DNA from: Spirodela intermedia
Lineage: Eukaryota > Streptophyta > Magnoliopsida > Alismatales > Araceae
Direction: 5' to 3'
DNA: 64,000 nt
Assembly: GCA_902729315.2 (NCBI GenBank)
Contig: LR746265.1
Location: forward strand, 5,870,892 to 5,934,891
Part shown: in pieces, positions 36,613 through 49,045 of the stretch
Position numbering within the stretch: the first letter of the stretch is position 1
Layout of the letters: each line of letters opens with the position of its first letter
Notes under the pieces: generated by a model
Told to the model about the DNA's origin: nothing
What the model saw: only the letters and a program-made list of their open reading frames with translations
Database searches by the model: none
Made by a program: the position numbers and the translations under genes

Positions 36613-36955
36613 TATCGACCTGATTATTGTTACAAATAATGAGAGAAACAAAAAACCTTTTCTTTCGTTTTCGTGGACACCATCTTAGGGGCGATTTCAT
36701 TTACTTGTGAGGGATGTGATTCAGAGTTTATTTTCCCCCGTTAAGAAAGATCTCTGAGGGGATGCTGGAAGCTGTCGCTCCGCACTGGCTCCACACTGTT
36801 GACCGTCGCTGGCTGGGCCTAACGGGGCTTTCGACCTTGAGCCAACGTGTCGTGGTTAGGCCGGGCTGCGTGTGGAAACAAGGGAGTGGGAGGACAAGGC
36901 AGAAGGGAGGACAAGTGCTCGCTGTTGGGAAAGAGATAGAGGGAGAGAGATTCTG
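36613..36955. repeat. Direct repeat, copy 2 (partner at 34812-35170)
   Basis: See copy 1. Weaker similarity continues to about 37290, where ATTATTTAAGTTTT-like sequence pairs with 35530-35545. Confidence 0.7.
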
Positions 36956-37359
36956 GAGTTCATAAATTTTAATATGGAGATAACTCTTCAAATCTTTCAT
37001 TCGGTCCTCGGGTCACAAATAAAATGTCCCGGTTTTAGCCTGGCTTGACGAATCAGCGGCCCATCCGCAGTCGATGCAATCAGAAGGTGGATTCAGGGAA
37101 AATATATTAGGAAAGCAAAAGATATCTGAAGAAGCTGGAATCTGAATCATCCATTGAGTTCCAGACCACGGTGTCGATGTGGGCTGATGAAACCACAACC
37201 AAATGGTTCAATGCAATTATTATTTAAGTTTTTTAAGTTTTCTGAGTAGTCATCAGCAAATATTTTATCCAAATAAATGTATACACATATCTTTGGCCCA
37301 AGGGTGCGCGTCTCCTTTACGAAGGGAGACTGCCATGCAACAAATTCGTCCGCGCACTA

Positions 37360-37500
37360 GGCTCACGTGGCCTCCTCCATTCCCTCGTTCTTACACATGG
37401 GTTCCCTTTTGCACTAGTTCCTTTGCTCCTTGCGGTGGCAATCGTAGTGGCACTCCCCTCTGTAGCAGAACTGCGGATGAGTGACAGACTATGGTGATAA
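37360..37500 (+). pseudogene. Possible CYP704 exon 1 relic
   Basis: CCTCCATTCCCTCGTTCTTACACATGG resembles the start region of the 24256 gene (CTCCATTCCCCTTCTCACCATGG). One frame after it encodes a hydrophobic stretch (PFALVPLLLAVAIVVALP) like a P450 anchor. No downstream exon 1 motifs remain. This is weak evidence. Confidence 0.25.
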
Positions 37501-37559
37501 CTCCATCCTATTTCAGTACCAACTTCCATATTCTGCTGAATTTCTAGCAGCTCCATGAC

Positions 37560-38700
37560 TACATAGCTCTACTTCTGTGACAAGTTTTTGCAAGTTTTCA
37601 CAATTCCTTTTCACAATGATGTCTATACCAATGTACCCAACATTTTCTAGTATATCCTCTTTACAAACTTTCAAAACTAGGTTTTTTGATTATCTTCTGT
37701 GGGTGCGTTACTTGAAACACTAGCTCACTGGGCAGTTATGAGGAAACCGCTAGGTCATGGCTCAACCTGGGGTAGACAACCTAATGAGAAGGCCTTGTAA
37801 ACCATTCACTATAGAAGACGCCCTATGTGTCTAGGACATTTTTGTGGATAATGTCCCCTTGATAAAGAATGTAATAGTTATTGGGTTCTTCCGTGCCATT
37901 TCAATGCGATATTATGATAACACAAACCAAATTTTGGAGAGCTTTCAGAAAAAAATCATGATTCATTGCGATCAAATATGTTATTCCTACGCTTTTGGAA
38001 AAAGGATTAATCAAACTAGACAACTCACCTTCATTAATTAATAAAATGCCATTGAAGAAGTGAGAAATAAGGTTAAAACAAACTATCACAATAACTACAA
38101 ATGTACCATGTGCCATTCGCAAGTTGGAGTCAAAATGACTAGAAATAATCATTTTCAATAATTTAAAACATTAAAAATATATCATGAAATAACTGAATAT
38201 TTATTTCATGACTCTTTTGGTAAAAAAATGATAATTCTATACAGCATATGTTTTAGATGAAACAATGTTGTAAAATTCTGGAAGTAAGCTGGTTGCGTCT
38301 ATTTTTATTTCCTCAGTAAAAATTATGTCTATTATGTTCATGTTATATGATGATGATATGTTGATTGTGTGCAAATCATGGATGAGATTACCAAAGTGAA
38401 AAATGAACTATAGTAATAGGTTATTAATGACTAAGAAAAAGTAGATTGAGAAAGCATGAACCAAATTTATTATGACAGAATCAATGATAATCATTGCACA
38501 TTTGATGTCAGACCACGAGACAAAACCAAATTTATCATATTATAATAGTTTTTCTAAATTTTTCATATATTATTGACAACACTAACAGCATGTTATAAAT
38601 GAGGTGTAGTCCAGACTATATCAAATATCATATAGTCAGCCACATTTGCATACATTATGTTGGGTATCTATATAGTTCTTTGTTAGATTTAGACACGAGA
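37560..38700. other. AT-rich stretch with a copia RT trace
   Basis: At about 38330-38410 a plus-strand frame reads DDDMLIVCKS, like the copia RT block YVDDMLI, with degenerate sequence around it. The rest shows nothing I can name. Confidence 0.35.
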
Positions 38701-39996
38701 TAAAATCCTAGACCGCCACTAGATAGGGACACATTAGTAGAGAGAGAGAGAAAGAGAGAGAGATGTGGAGTGAGGATTTGGAGAGACGTGGTAGAGCACA
38801 TTCGATGGCTAGACTTCAGGGAACCAGTGATTATGTGGCATATCCCTACTCATTCACCAGAAGTATAATGCTAGCAATCCTATTCCACATCGACGTAATT
38901 GCCATCAAGACCTAATGACACGTTCGATTACTGAATGCGCTGCGAGTCTTCGAAGGCTCCTTGATCTTAACTGGGGATCTCCACATGTCCGGCATCCATT
39001 CCACCCCCGAATCCTCGAGACGACATCCCTACTGGGACGCGAAGAAAAGTCTGGGCTGCTCTTTCTGGTCTCTCTATTTAGTGCCACGAGATAGGGACAC
39101 GTCAGTAGAGAGAGAGAGATGTGGGAATTCTGTGGGAAAGAGACGTGGCGGGGACACATTCGAGAAGCCTCTTCGCTAGACTTAAATGCCAGCCCCAACT
39201 CGAGGCAATAAAGGGGCGCATGGCAAAACTTCTGGGTACCTTGTGTGGCGTATCACAACTTATTCATGAGAAGTATAATTCTCGCAACCTTCTTCGACAT
39301 CGACGTTATCCTCCTCAAGACCTGGCCACAGGTTCGTTTTCTGAATGCGTTGCGAGTCTTCGCGAGTTCCTTCGCCTGAAATCCATTCTTTCAAGCATTC
39401 GACGCCGGGCCGGCCTGAATTGTCCGACGACGTCCCAACTACGACGCGGAGAAAACGCCGGGTCGCCCTTTCTCGTCTTTCTATTTGGTGGCACAAGATA
39501 GGGACACGTGACTACAAACAGACAGAGTGGAAGAGAGCGAAGGACATACAGACATGTGGGAGCTTTCTTGATGAGGATTTAGAGAGAACTGGCGGGAACA
39601 TAACGGTGACTACTCGTTGTTAGATTGAATAGTGAACCCCAAGTCCGGACAATAAAGAGGCCGCAATCATAGACTTCTGGGTACCTGTTGTTATGTGGGA
39701 TATCGCTACCCATTCTTTAATGTAATTGTAGCAACCTTCCCGTCATCTTAACGTCATTCCCGTCAAAACCTGATCGCACGTTCATCTTTTGAAAGATGCT
39801 ATGAATTTCCTTTTAAGTCTTTGCGAGATCCTTCATCTCAACTCGGAGATCCATATATCTTGCATCCGTTCTTCTACGCCATCGACGCCGGGCCGGTCTG
39901 AATCCTCGGACGACATCCCCATTATGACGCGGAGAAAATGCCGGGTCGCCCTTTCTCACCTTTCTATTTACGGGCACGAGATGGGGGGAGACGTTA

Positions 39997-40037
<41 letters not shown>

Positions 40038-40545
40038 CAGAGAGATGTGGGGCCTTTCTTGCTGAGGATTTAGAGAGAACTGGCAGGGACATAACAGGGA
40101 CTACTCGTTGTTAGATTGAATAGTGACCCCAAGTGCGGACAATAAAGAGGCCGCATTCATAGACTTCTGGGCACCTGTGGTTGTGCGGCATATCGCTACT
40201 CATTCATTAACACAATTCTAGCAACCTCGTTTGGATTAACGTCATTCCCGTCAAGACTGGATGGCATGTTCATTTATTGAAGGATCCTATGAGTTCCCAT
40301 GGTGATCCTTCATCTCAACTGGGAATCCACAAATTTTGACTCCAGTCCTTTACGCATGCGACGCCGGGCCGGCCTGAATCCTCGGACGACATCTCGACTA
40401 CGACGGGGAGAAAATGCCGGGCCGGCTCTTCGTTAGACTGAGTGTCAGCCCATACCCCGACAATTTAAGGGCCGGTAGGCTGGACTTGTGGGCACCTGTG
40501 ATTGGGCATCCTATCGCTACTCATTGATAAGTAGTATAAAGCAAG
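38700..40545. repeat. Tandem array of five units of about 0.32-0.49 kb
   Basis: The anchor AGATAGGGACAC occurs at 38721, 39089 and 39496, and as AGATGGGGGGAG at 39979. A second anchor (T)TAGA.TGA near a GACAAT(A)AA motif occurs at about 38810, 39176, 39620, 40111 and 40433. Each unit also holds CATCGACG or ACGCCGGGCC-type segments, an AGAGAG run and a GG(G)CA(C/T)CTGTG..TATCGCTACTCATT segment. No coding frame is conserved between units. It lies immediately 5' of the flank of the 42096 gene. Confidence 0.8.
40002..40032. repeat. (AG)n microsatellite in the fourth tandem unit
   Basis: About 15 AG units. Shorter AG runs sit at the same place in the other units (38740-38762, 39106-39119). Confidence 0.9.
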
Positions 40546-40559
40546 GAATTACAATAATA

Positions 40560-42006
40560 TGGTCAACAAAGTTTTTCTGGTAAGATGTCGTGAATTCCAC
40601 TTTAAATGTGAAGGGTCAATACCTCCACAATATCTAATGTCCCTTCATCAGACATCATCATTCCAATACATGGTGAGCAATTCATTTCATGTAGTCGAGA
40701 GTCACGATGAATATTAATAACATGAGAAGGTTAACCTTCTTACAACACAAAAATTAGGTCTAAAATTGAGTAATATGATATGAATTGGGCTCTCCGACCA
40801 ACTCAGCTCCCTTGGATCATCGTCAGCCCTTTTCAATAATTTATTTTTACTAAATTTCAAGAAGTAATAAGACACTTATGATTCACTTGTGAGGGAATTG
40901 ACCTAACAATATTTCATTTCCTTCATCCAACAAAAATCTCAATATTGGACTACATGATGGAGAGTCATTTTGGGGAATCAAAGGATTTACCTTAGTGCCT
41001 ACAACAATAGTAATGGACCATCTTAAACAGAACCAAAAGAAAATTAAAAACCAAGACTTAATATCAATTCGAATTTCAATCATTTAACATTGATTTAGAT
41101 TAACTGATCTCAATTAGAATCCTAGGAAAATTGAAATAACTTCAAAATTACTTTTTAAAAATGCCCTGTTATGGTTATTCCGATCCGCTTGCATGACATG
41201 AAGGATAAATAACATCCATTGTCCTTCCACATGTAATCACGGTGTCATCCTCTACATCAGCAATAACCCACCAATTAGCCAAAAAATAATAATAATAATT
41301 TCTTTTTATTTTGTAACACATCTCATCCTACCTCTTTCAGCCAATTGCATCACTGCCCGCGAGTACAAGAGACCCAAGAGAGCATTTATGTGCAAGAGGG
41401 AATTTAATTGCTTGTGGACGCCCACGTAGCGTGCGGTATGAGGCGTTGTTCTCCTTCCCACCCAGGCATTAACCTCCCCAGTCCCCGTGGTCCAACAGTC
41501 TTTAATGGCTGTTTAATTAGCTTTCACATAGAAATAGATTCACTAACATAACTGGTGATTACATAGCTTGAATGTGATATATTTATTACTTGTACCATTG
41601 TCTATAACTGAAATATGGTTATTTAAAAACGTCAATAAATAAACACATTTCCCATTATCAAGAAAATACCACCATCTCTTAAACTAGTTAACAGAATTAT
41701 CAAAAATGAAAATAAAGTATCAGAAATTTATTCACTTGTGACAGGAAACTAACTATTGGATTATATACGGATAGTTGTACAATTTATCACGACTTGGACC
41801 AAATGAAAAAAACGAGCTTCTTAAAAGGACTCGCGTGGCCTCTCTAAGATATAATTAAATGACCTAATCTTTGAAAAATTGTCATGCGAGGCATCACTGC
41901 CACGTGGACACCGTTCGCCTCGCACCTATCTTCTTTGACGTAAAATAACAAATTAGCTGGAGGATTTCCCTGTTCGGTACGATATGACTCTTAGAATAAC
42001 CGACTC
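40560..42006 (+). repeat. 5' flanking block shared with the pseudogene at 14311
   Basis: Collinear with 12480-14310 (see that entry). It ends at the promoter of the intact CYP704 at 42096. Confidence 0.65.
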
Positions 42007-42014
42007 TATAAAAG
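42007..42014 (+). promoter_or_regulatory. TATA box of the third intact CYP704
   Basis: TATAAAAG lies 89 bp before the ATG at 42096, a normal distance for a plant core promoter with a short leader. The corresponding place in the pseudogene 5' flank has no equivalent TATAAA. Confidence 0.55.
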
Positions 42015-42095
42015 CGCGGGGGAAGCCTTATTATCAAGGCATTCTGCGACGTCCTCAGCCCCGGCGATTAGCCGCGAAACAGCGATCCGCTCGCC

Positions 42096-44088
42096 ATGGA
42101 GGCTGTCTTGTCCGGCGGTCCCGTCCTCGCAGCTACAGCCATAGCGCTGCTTCTTGGGCTCCTCTGTGTCCGAGTGCTCCTCCGGCAGAGACAGCCGGGA
42201 AAGAGGAAGAAGAGATACGCACCATTGGTGGGTTCCATCTTGAATCAGGCCATCAACTTCCCCAGAATCCACGACTACCACACAGACCAAGCCCGCAGGT
42301 TCAAATGCTTCAGGCTGTTCCACCCCAGCCGGGGATACGTTTACCTGGCGGACCCCCGTGACGTGGAGTACATCCTCAGCACCAACTTCGCCAACTACGG
42401 CAAGGTGAGTTTAGGGGAGCGGCTGGTTCATCGAAAGATGCCCACCAGCTACTGCAGATCTTTCCACATAGAATTGCCCCCGTCCACAAGCCCATACTAG
42501 CTGGTGCTTGAATCGGCGTGACCCTTGCTTCAATCTTGCAGGGGTCGTACAACCGTGACAACCTCGAGGACCTCCTCGGCGACGGGATCTTCGGCGTCGA
42601 CGGCGAAAAGTGGCGGCACCAGAGGAAGCTCGCAAGCCATGAGTTCTCAACGAGGAACCTGAGGGACTACAGCAGCAACATCTTCAAACAAGACGCCGTG
42701 AGGCTAGCGAAGGTTATCTCGGAGGCGGTGAGCTCGAACCAGCCAGTTGACATCCAAGTAAGTTTCGTGGTCGTGCCGACGAATTTAATATTTCTATGAA
42801 GGATGGTTATTCACGGCTCTCCGCAGGACTTGATTATGAGATCTACGATGGATTCCATATTTAAAGTCGGACTCGGCATGAAGCTCGACACCCTCCGCGG
42901 AAGAAACGAGGAAGAGGCCCGATTCTCCAAGGCTTTCGACGATTCCAGCGAGCTGGTGATCTGGCGATACACAGACGTCTTGTGGAAGGTCAAGAGGGCC
43001 CTGAACGTTGGAACCGAGGCCGCATTGAGGAGAAACATGACAATTATCGACAACTTCATTTACAAGATCATCGACGAGAAACTTGAACAGATGTCTCAAG
43101 GGAGGGTCGACTTGGTTGGTCTCCCCATCCTCCGCCTCCATCTTCCATCACGATGTTTCACTCACCCTGATGCCAATTACCCTCCTGGCGGCAGATGAAG
43201 AAGGACGACATACTGTCGAGGTTCCTGGAGGCGAGGCAGAAAGAGCCGGAAAATATAACCAGAAAGTACCTGAGGGATACCGTTCTCAACTTCATGGTCG
43301 CCGGAAAGGACACCACGGCTACTGCCCTGTCCTGGTTCTTCTACATGATGTGCAAGCACCCGGATGTGCAGGAGAAGTTGGCGGAACAGGTGGACGAGGC
43401 GACCAAGGCGAGATCCTCCGGGTTGTCCATGGCAGAGTTCACAGAGAACCTTGGGCTCGTCAACGACCTGCCGTACCTCCACGCCGCGCTGAACGAGACG
43501 CTGCGTCTCTACCCCAGCGTCCCACAGGTGACATCCAACCCCACCGCCTTTAATTTGCCTGGGGAAATTGTGTGACACTCAAACAAAGCTCTGGGAGTAA
43601 CACCGTTTGATGTTTTTCCATATGAAAAGGACTCCAAGATGTGTTTCTCAGACGATACGCTGCCAAGTGGGTTCGACGTTAAAGCTGGGGACATGGTCAC
43701 CTATCTGCCATACAGCATGGGCAGGCTGAAGGACCTGTGGGGCGACGATGCGGAGGACTTCCGCCCGGAGAGGTGGCTGGACGAGGGGGGGAGTCTCCGC
43801 CATGAGAGTCCTTTCAAATTCACCGCCTTCCAGGTGAAAACCTCCCTTCCTTTTAACCTTTGTTTTTCTCCGCTAAGACTCATCTAATCCCTTCTTTAAA
43901 ACGAACAGGGGGGCCCCCGTGTTTGTCTTGGGAGGGAATTCGCTTACAGGCAGATGAAGATCATCGCGGCCGTCCTCCTCCACTTCTTCAAGTTCGAGAT
44001 GGCCGACGACGGGAAGGACATCCGCTACCGAACCATGATAACGCTGCTGATGCAGGGGCTGCGCCTGCGAGTCAGCCTTAGATCGTAG
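42096..44088 (+). CDS. Cytochrome P450, CYP704 family (intact, six exons)
   Basis: Predicted ER-bound fatty-acid monooxygenase. Exons are 42096-42404, 42542-42757, 42827-43114, 43195-43527, 43630-43833 and 43909-44088. Introns are GT-AG, 69-137 nt, phase 0, giving 509 residues. Anchor at about 7-30 followed by basic KRKKRY; WRHQRK in exon 2; AGKDTT at 307-312; ETLR at 372-375; PERW in exon 5; heme loop FQGGPRVCLG with Cys456. The intron 3 donor is GTTGGT, weak but with GT kept. Its closest relatives are the split pseudogene at 14311/23308 and the gene at 9028-11012. It has the clearest core promoter of the cluster, a TATA box at 42007. A copia element starts 415 bp after its stop. Substrate unknown. 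Confidence 0.9.
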
Positions 44089-44502
44089 TTTCTGGAAGAG
44101 TCATACTGGTAACCGGTTGCCCTCCTTCCCTATTGTATAAGACGTGCCCGATGCAAATCCTAGCATCAAGAATAATCATATGAATCCCTATGGAAGTCTT
44201 ATGGTATTGGGATAGTTTCAATGCAACATATGAGTAACGAAATTCACGTGTATTTGACCAGCACGCCCCAAAGCCTGAATGCTGATCACAAGTGCCTCTG
44301 TATGCTAGTTGAAGAACTGTAGCTATTTTAAGTTGACTAGAAGAGCCCAGTATATCACCATTCTAATGTTTACTAAGAATCCCATTTGTCAAGTATTTGA
44401 TCTCATTACAGAAGATCGACTAATCCATTTTCTGTTGGGGTACCCTCTTTCACCTTGCATGGGCCACTATCTTCATCGTCTAAGTAGATCAACATCGCAT
44501 CC

Positions 44503-44787
44503 TGTTGAGGTTGAAGGCATTAAGCCCAGTCAAAGAACGTGTCTGTGAAGATTGCTGGAGTCGGCAAAAACTCCACTGAGTTATAACGGCTGGATTAGGA
44601 GTTAAGTGGGAACGTGGGTTCCACGGATCGTAACTATCTCTAGTGCATGTTATTCTCTCTCTCTCCTATAAATGTACTTCTTATGTTTGATGAAACTTAG
44701 AGGGGATTTCTGTTGTGTTTTTGAAATCCTAGTCTTGATTCTTCTTCTTTTCTCACACGATCCTCGAGCAAGTTTTTGCTCCCAACA
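44503..44787 (+). repeat. 5' LTR of a copia element
   Basis: 285 bp, with perfect 5-bp inverted ends TGTTG...CAACA. It is followed after two bases by the primer site TGGTATCAGAGC (44790-44801). It interrupts the CYP704 3' flank that is still recognisable after the pseudogene exon at 23308. Confidence 0.8.
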
Positions 44788-47185
44788 TTTGGTATCAGAG
44801 CTGCTGGTTTATGAGAGAAGACATGATGCTGCGCCATGGAGATGCTACGGAAGGCAAGAGAGACCTCACCGCAAGCAGAGCTACAAAAGGACCTAGAGAT
44901 GCCAGATACCTAGGTACGTTCCCGGTATTGTCCAAGGCCAACTATCCATTATGGGCGATGCGGATGCAACTCCACTTTGAGGCTCATAGTCTGTGGGAAG
45001 CTATTGAATTAGAGATAGTAGTAAGAAAGAAGGATCGACAAGCTTTGTCCGTGATGCTTGGAGCGGTGTCTGAAGACATCCAATCGCAACTCGACATCAC
45101 CAAAACAGCGAAAGAAATGTAAAAACGTGGGAGTTACTTGCCTCACGAAATCAAAACTTTAAGGTCTCATATGAGATTTTGAAATGTTGCAAATGAAAAA
45201 TGAAGAGACTGTATCGGATTTCTTCAGAAATTTGTCTCAAGTAGTTACTCAAATCAGAAATTTGGGGGAAAAGATGGAAGAAAGCACTGTAGTTGCAAAA
45301 TTTCTTTGGGCAACTCCTGCAAAGTTTGACCCCATCACTATACCTCCTCAGAAATTTGGTGATATAGATTCAATGCCCTTTTAAGAAGTAGTGGGATCAC
45401 TAAAAGTCTATAAAGAGAAGCTCAAGACTCGTCAGTAGAGAAAAAAAGAATTAAGTCCTCTTCACATGGTACCGAGAAATCAAGAGGAGAAGGTTCTCAA
45501 GGCAAAGGACGCAGTCAAGATAGAAGACACAGCTGAGGCAGAGGAAGAGGCAATGACAAAAGTACTGGTGAGAACTAGAAACCTAAAGGCAAATCTAAGG
45601 TAAAATGTTATAATTGTGACAAGATGGGATATTATGCTTCTGAATGCTATGCAAAGAAAATAGAAGAGAAAGTTCACCTTGCTAATACTAAAGAAAAGGT
45701 TGAATCCACACTTCTCATGGTAGAAATTGATGATTTTTTGCTACAAGGAACACAAGAAACTTAGGTTGAAGAGGGAATGTGGTACCTGAACACTGGTGCC
45801 ACAAATCATATAACATGCAGATGAAGCTTGTTTTGTGATCTTGATGATAAATCAGGTGGTGTAGTAAAGTTTGGTGATGGATCCAACATTGACATCTCTA
45901 GCAAAGGAAGTATTCTAGTGAATTTTTAGGATGAAAGTAAATTGAAACTCAGTAATGTCCTATATGCCCCTACACTCAAGACCAACATTCTAAATCTCGA
46001 TCATCTAAGTGATCAAAGATTCAAGATGGTGATGGCATCTGGTTTCCTTACTATTTATGATCAGCACAAAAGACTTCTAGAAAAAGTGAAGTCATAGGGA
46101 AGACTGTATTTACTATAGTCGCAAATTAAAGAACATTATCTTATTTCAAAAGGGTGCAATGAAGCAAATTGGAGATGGCATAGAAGGTATGGGCACTTAA
46201 AGTTTTATTCATTGAAAGATCTCTCCTCCTATAACATGGTGAAAGGATTGCCTATAATTAACATCCTGGATAATCTCTATTGAGATTGTGTTACTAGTAA
46301 GCAACACATAAGTCCATTCTCGTCCTCTTCTCAATTCAAAGCTACTAGGGCATTGGAGCTTGTTCATGGAGACATATGTAGGCCCATCTCTCCTACTACT
46401 TATGGAGGAAATAGGTACTTCCTTCTTCTTGTGGATGACTACTCAAGGCTGATGTGGGTTGCAATGTTGAGGCAGAAAAATAAAGTATTTGTGAAGTTCA
46501 AGACAATGCCTTAGCTAGAGAAAGGAGAAAAAGTGGGAACTCTAAGAACTAATAAGGGGGGAGAATTTACTTCTATTGAGTTTTATTTTTTATACATTCA
46601 ACATAGAGTGAAACAACAACTCTCTATCCCTTATTCAACTCAACAAAATAGCATTATAGAAAAGAGAAACATAACACTCATGGAGATGGTCTAAAGCATG
46701 TTGAAAGAAAAAAAATTACCTTTTGAACTCTGGGGCAAAGCTGTGAGCACAAGTGTCTTCATCTTGAATCAATCTTCCACTAAGAACTTAGATGGAGCTA
46801 TGTTGTATGAAGCATAAACCAGTTTAAAGCCAAATGTAACCCATCTTAGAATATTTAGCTCACTGGCCCATGTGAAGACACTTGGACAATGACTAACAAA
46901 ACTACAAGATAGAGGTAAACATATGATCTTCATAGGCTATGAAGCTAGCATGAAGGGTTATAGGTGCTGTAATCTACAAGATGGTAAAGTTCACATCAGT
47001 AGAGATATAATTTTCGAAGAAGATAGTAAGATTGGAATCACACTGATCAACTCTATTTTTCATCTTTTATTGATTCAACTGATGTAGAGGAAACTCAAGT
47101 TGACCATATTGACTATAAAGAAAGACCCAAAAGTTTCTATGATCATGAACAAGATAGATCTTCATTCATAGAGAAAGACTGCCTG
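44788..47185 (+). mobile_element. Ty1/copia gag, protease and integrase (defective)
   Basis: Gag begins near 44820 (LGTFPVLSKANYPLWAMRMQ), with a capsid domain to about 45380. A zinc knuckle at about 45603-45660 reads CYNCDKMGYYASEC, with the usual His replaced by Tyr. The protease motif at 45780-45800 is WYLNTGA, with Asp replaced by Asn at 45789-45791. The integrase spans about 46180-46800 (GHLKFYSL, LVHGDICRPI, YFLLLVDDYSRLMW, NKGGEF). Stops occur throughout. RT sequence resumes only at 48870, after the non-coding repeat at 47186-48800. No 3' LTR was recognised. Confidence 0.85.
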
Positions 47186-48800
47186 ACATGACTTAGTTAT
47201 TGTATATTAAATCACGTAAATCTAAAATTTATAAAATTAGAAAATATGACTTTTCAGATATTTAGAAGTATTTCTGAAAAAATATATCAATTATAATTCA
47301 ATAAAACTTCTAAAAATAGCGGTAATTTTTTAAGTCAATCACAAGGATGTAATATAATATCTAGTAATTATTCAGAATTTTTCTCAATGAATACGATTTT
47401 TTATGAATTTTATACTAAGAAATAAAAAGGAAATATATTTAAAATTCATGAAAAAGGGAAATAAGGGTGCAGACATTAGGATGACGTTAGTGCCCGGCGA
47501 ACGCGAATCGGACAAAAATAGAGTTCTACCCAGCAATTCTTACGTAAGTGATTACAAATGATTTAATCAATCAAATTAAGAGATGTAAAAGCCAGAAGAA
47601 TCATAATAGAACGAAGTATATTTTGGTAAATTAAAATCATAAAAATCATCACTAAATGAAGTATAAAGTAAGTTGAAAGTAGGAAAACAGAGTTCCGGCA
47701 TCGCAACGGTGATGCATCAGCAATGCACCATAATCTTGAGCGTTCGAGAGGATCGTTGTACAATGTCCATAGCCTCGAAGGCTCTCTTTAGATAAAGACA
47801 ATGTGGGCAATCTCTAGATCTTCTCGTGAAGTCTAGAGATTAATGAAATGGGTCGTCGAGTCATCTCCGACAGCTGTCACCCGGTAGAGTAGAAAAATAG
47901 CGACTTTGCGGCTCTCTAGTGGCTATCACCTAACAGAGAGGCGCTGGATGGAGGTGGGGCGCGTGTTAGGGAGCTTCATCCTCAGGTCCGCGCAGTAAGA
48001 GGAGGCTCTTCATCGCATTTGGTACGCTCTTAAGAGGTGGCGACTCATCTCCCAGTATATCGTCCTCTTCTCGACGATGACTTATTCGTCAATTAATCGG
48101 AGATGATTTACTCGATGGATTTGCGATCCTTTTATCGCAAATCTTTCAGCAATTTGAGTAACAATACTCCACAAATCATGTTGATGAGATTTTCATTGAT
48201 GATCTAGCGATTCTAGTTACTTAATATTTCACTGACAATTTACAAGAAAGTCACGATAATCAAATAAAAATATGAGTTATGGCTCTAGGAGGATTCGAAC
48301 CCGTGCTGATTGTCCCCTGCCTCTTCTAAGGAAGGTGACAGGTTTAGTCTCACATTGGTTGTGCACTAAATTTTCGGGTGAATATATAGTAATGTTACAT
48401 TTTTAAGCAAAGTCTCTTTCTCGTGTATGTACAACCACTCCTTGTCCCACAGCCAGCTGGTCACTAGTGATGTAGAAGGGGAGTGCGCACACGTGCCCCC
48501 ATTGGTTCAAGCCGTCCGAGCCCTTGCTCGCGGCTACTCCCCGACTACGCTTCCTACTTGCTTGTGGGCCCGATTGGCCAGCGAGTCCCCCCATTTTATA
48601 ATATTTTTATTTTTATTTCTTGTTCTTCATTTATCTCAAAAGTAAGACTATAAAAATCATATAAAATCATATAATTACCCAAAAATTCATGTTAATCAAT
48701 TGAAAACTACTTTTCACACTTTAACATAAATATAAATCTATTTATCATGACTTAAGGCTAAAAATATATTATTTACTAATTATTAACTCATAATAATAAA
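47186..48800. repeat. Non-coding dispersed repeat, copy A (about 1.6 kb)
   Basis: This is inserted in the copia element between its integrase and RT. It matches 56236-56685 plus 57600-58860 over its whole length. Possible ends are ATGACTTAGTTATTG at the left and AATTATTAACTCAT at the right, which form an imperfect inverted repeat. It carries no ORF longer than about 70 codons and many intact CpG sites. A segment at 48283-48305 looks like the T-arm of a tRNA on the minus strand (GGGTTCGAATCC). I do not recognise the family. Confidence 0.7.
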
Positions 48801-48859
48801 AACTTATCACTACCCAAGAAGATATAAAGACACAAACTAGGTCTATAAAGAGACTGAAA

Positions 48860-49045
48860 AGTGTCACTTAATGTATGAGAAGCCCAACTCATATCGAAAA
48901 AGCAATGGCACAAGAAATATAGAAAAAAATTATGGAGAAAGAAATTGAAGTAATCAAGAAATATAACACATGAAGTCTCATCCAACCTTAGAAGGGATGC
49001 AAGCCCATTGGCCTAAAATGGATATTCAAGGTGAAGCAAAATTCT
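48860..49045 (+). mobile_element. Copia RT start, continuation of the 44503 element
   Basis: After the repeat, the plus strand reads AQLI/PNSYRKAMAQE, then GCKPIGLKWIFKVK (with a shift), the conserved start of copia RT. It fades out after about 49045. Confidence 0.6.

Noticed and set aside
48283-48305. tRNA T-arm-like motif as a possible tRNA gene
   Set aside because: No acceptor stem, D-arm or anticodon arm can be folded around it. It is part of the non-coding repeat and is degraded in copy B.
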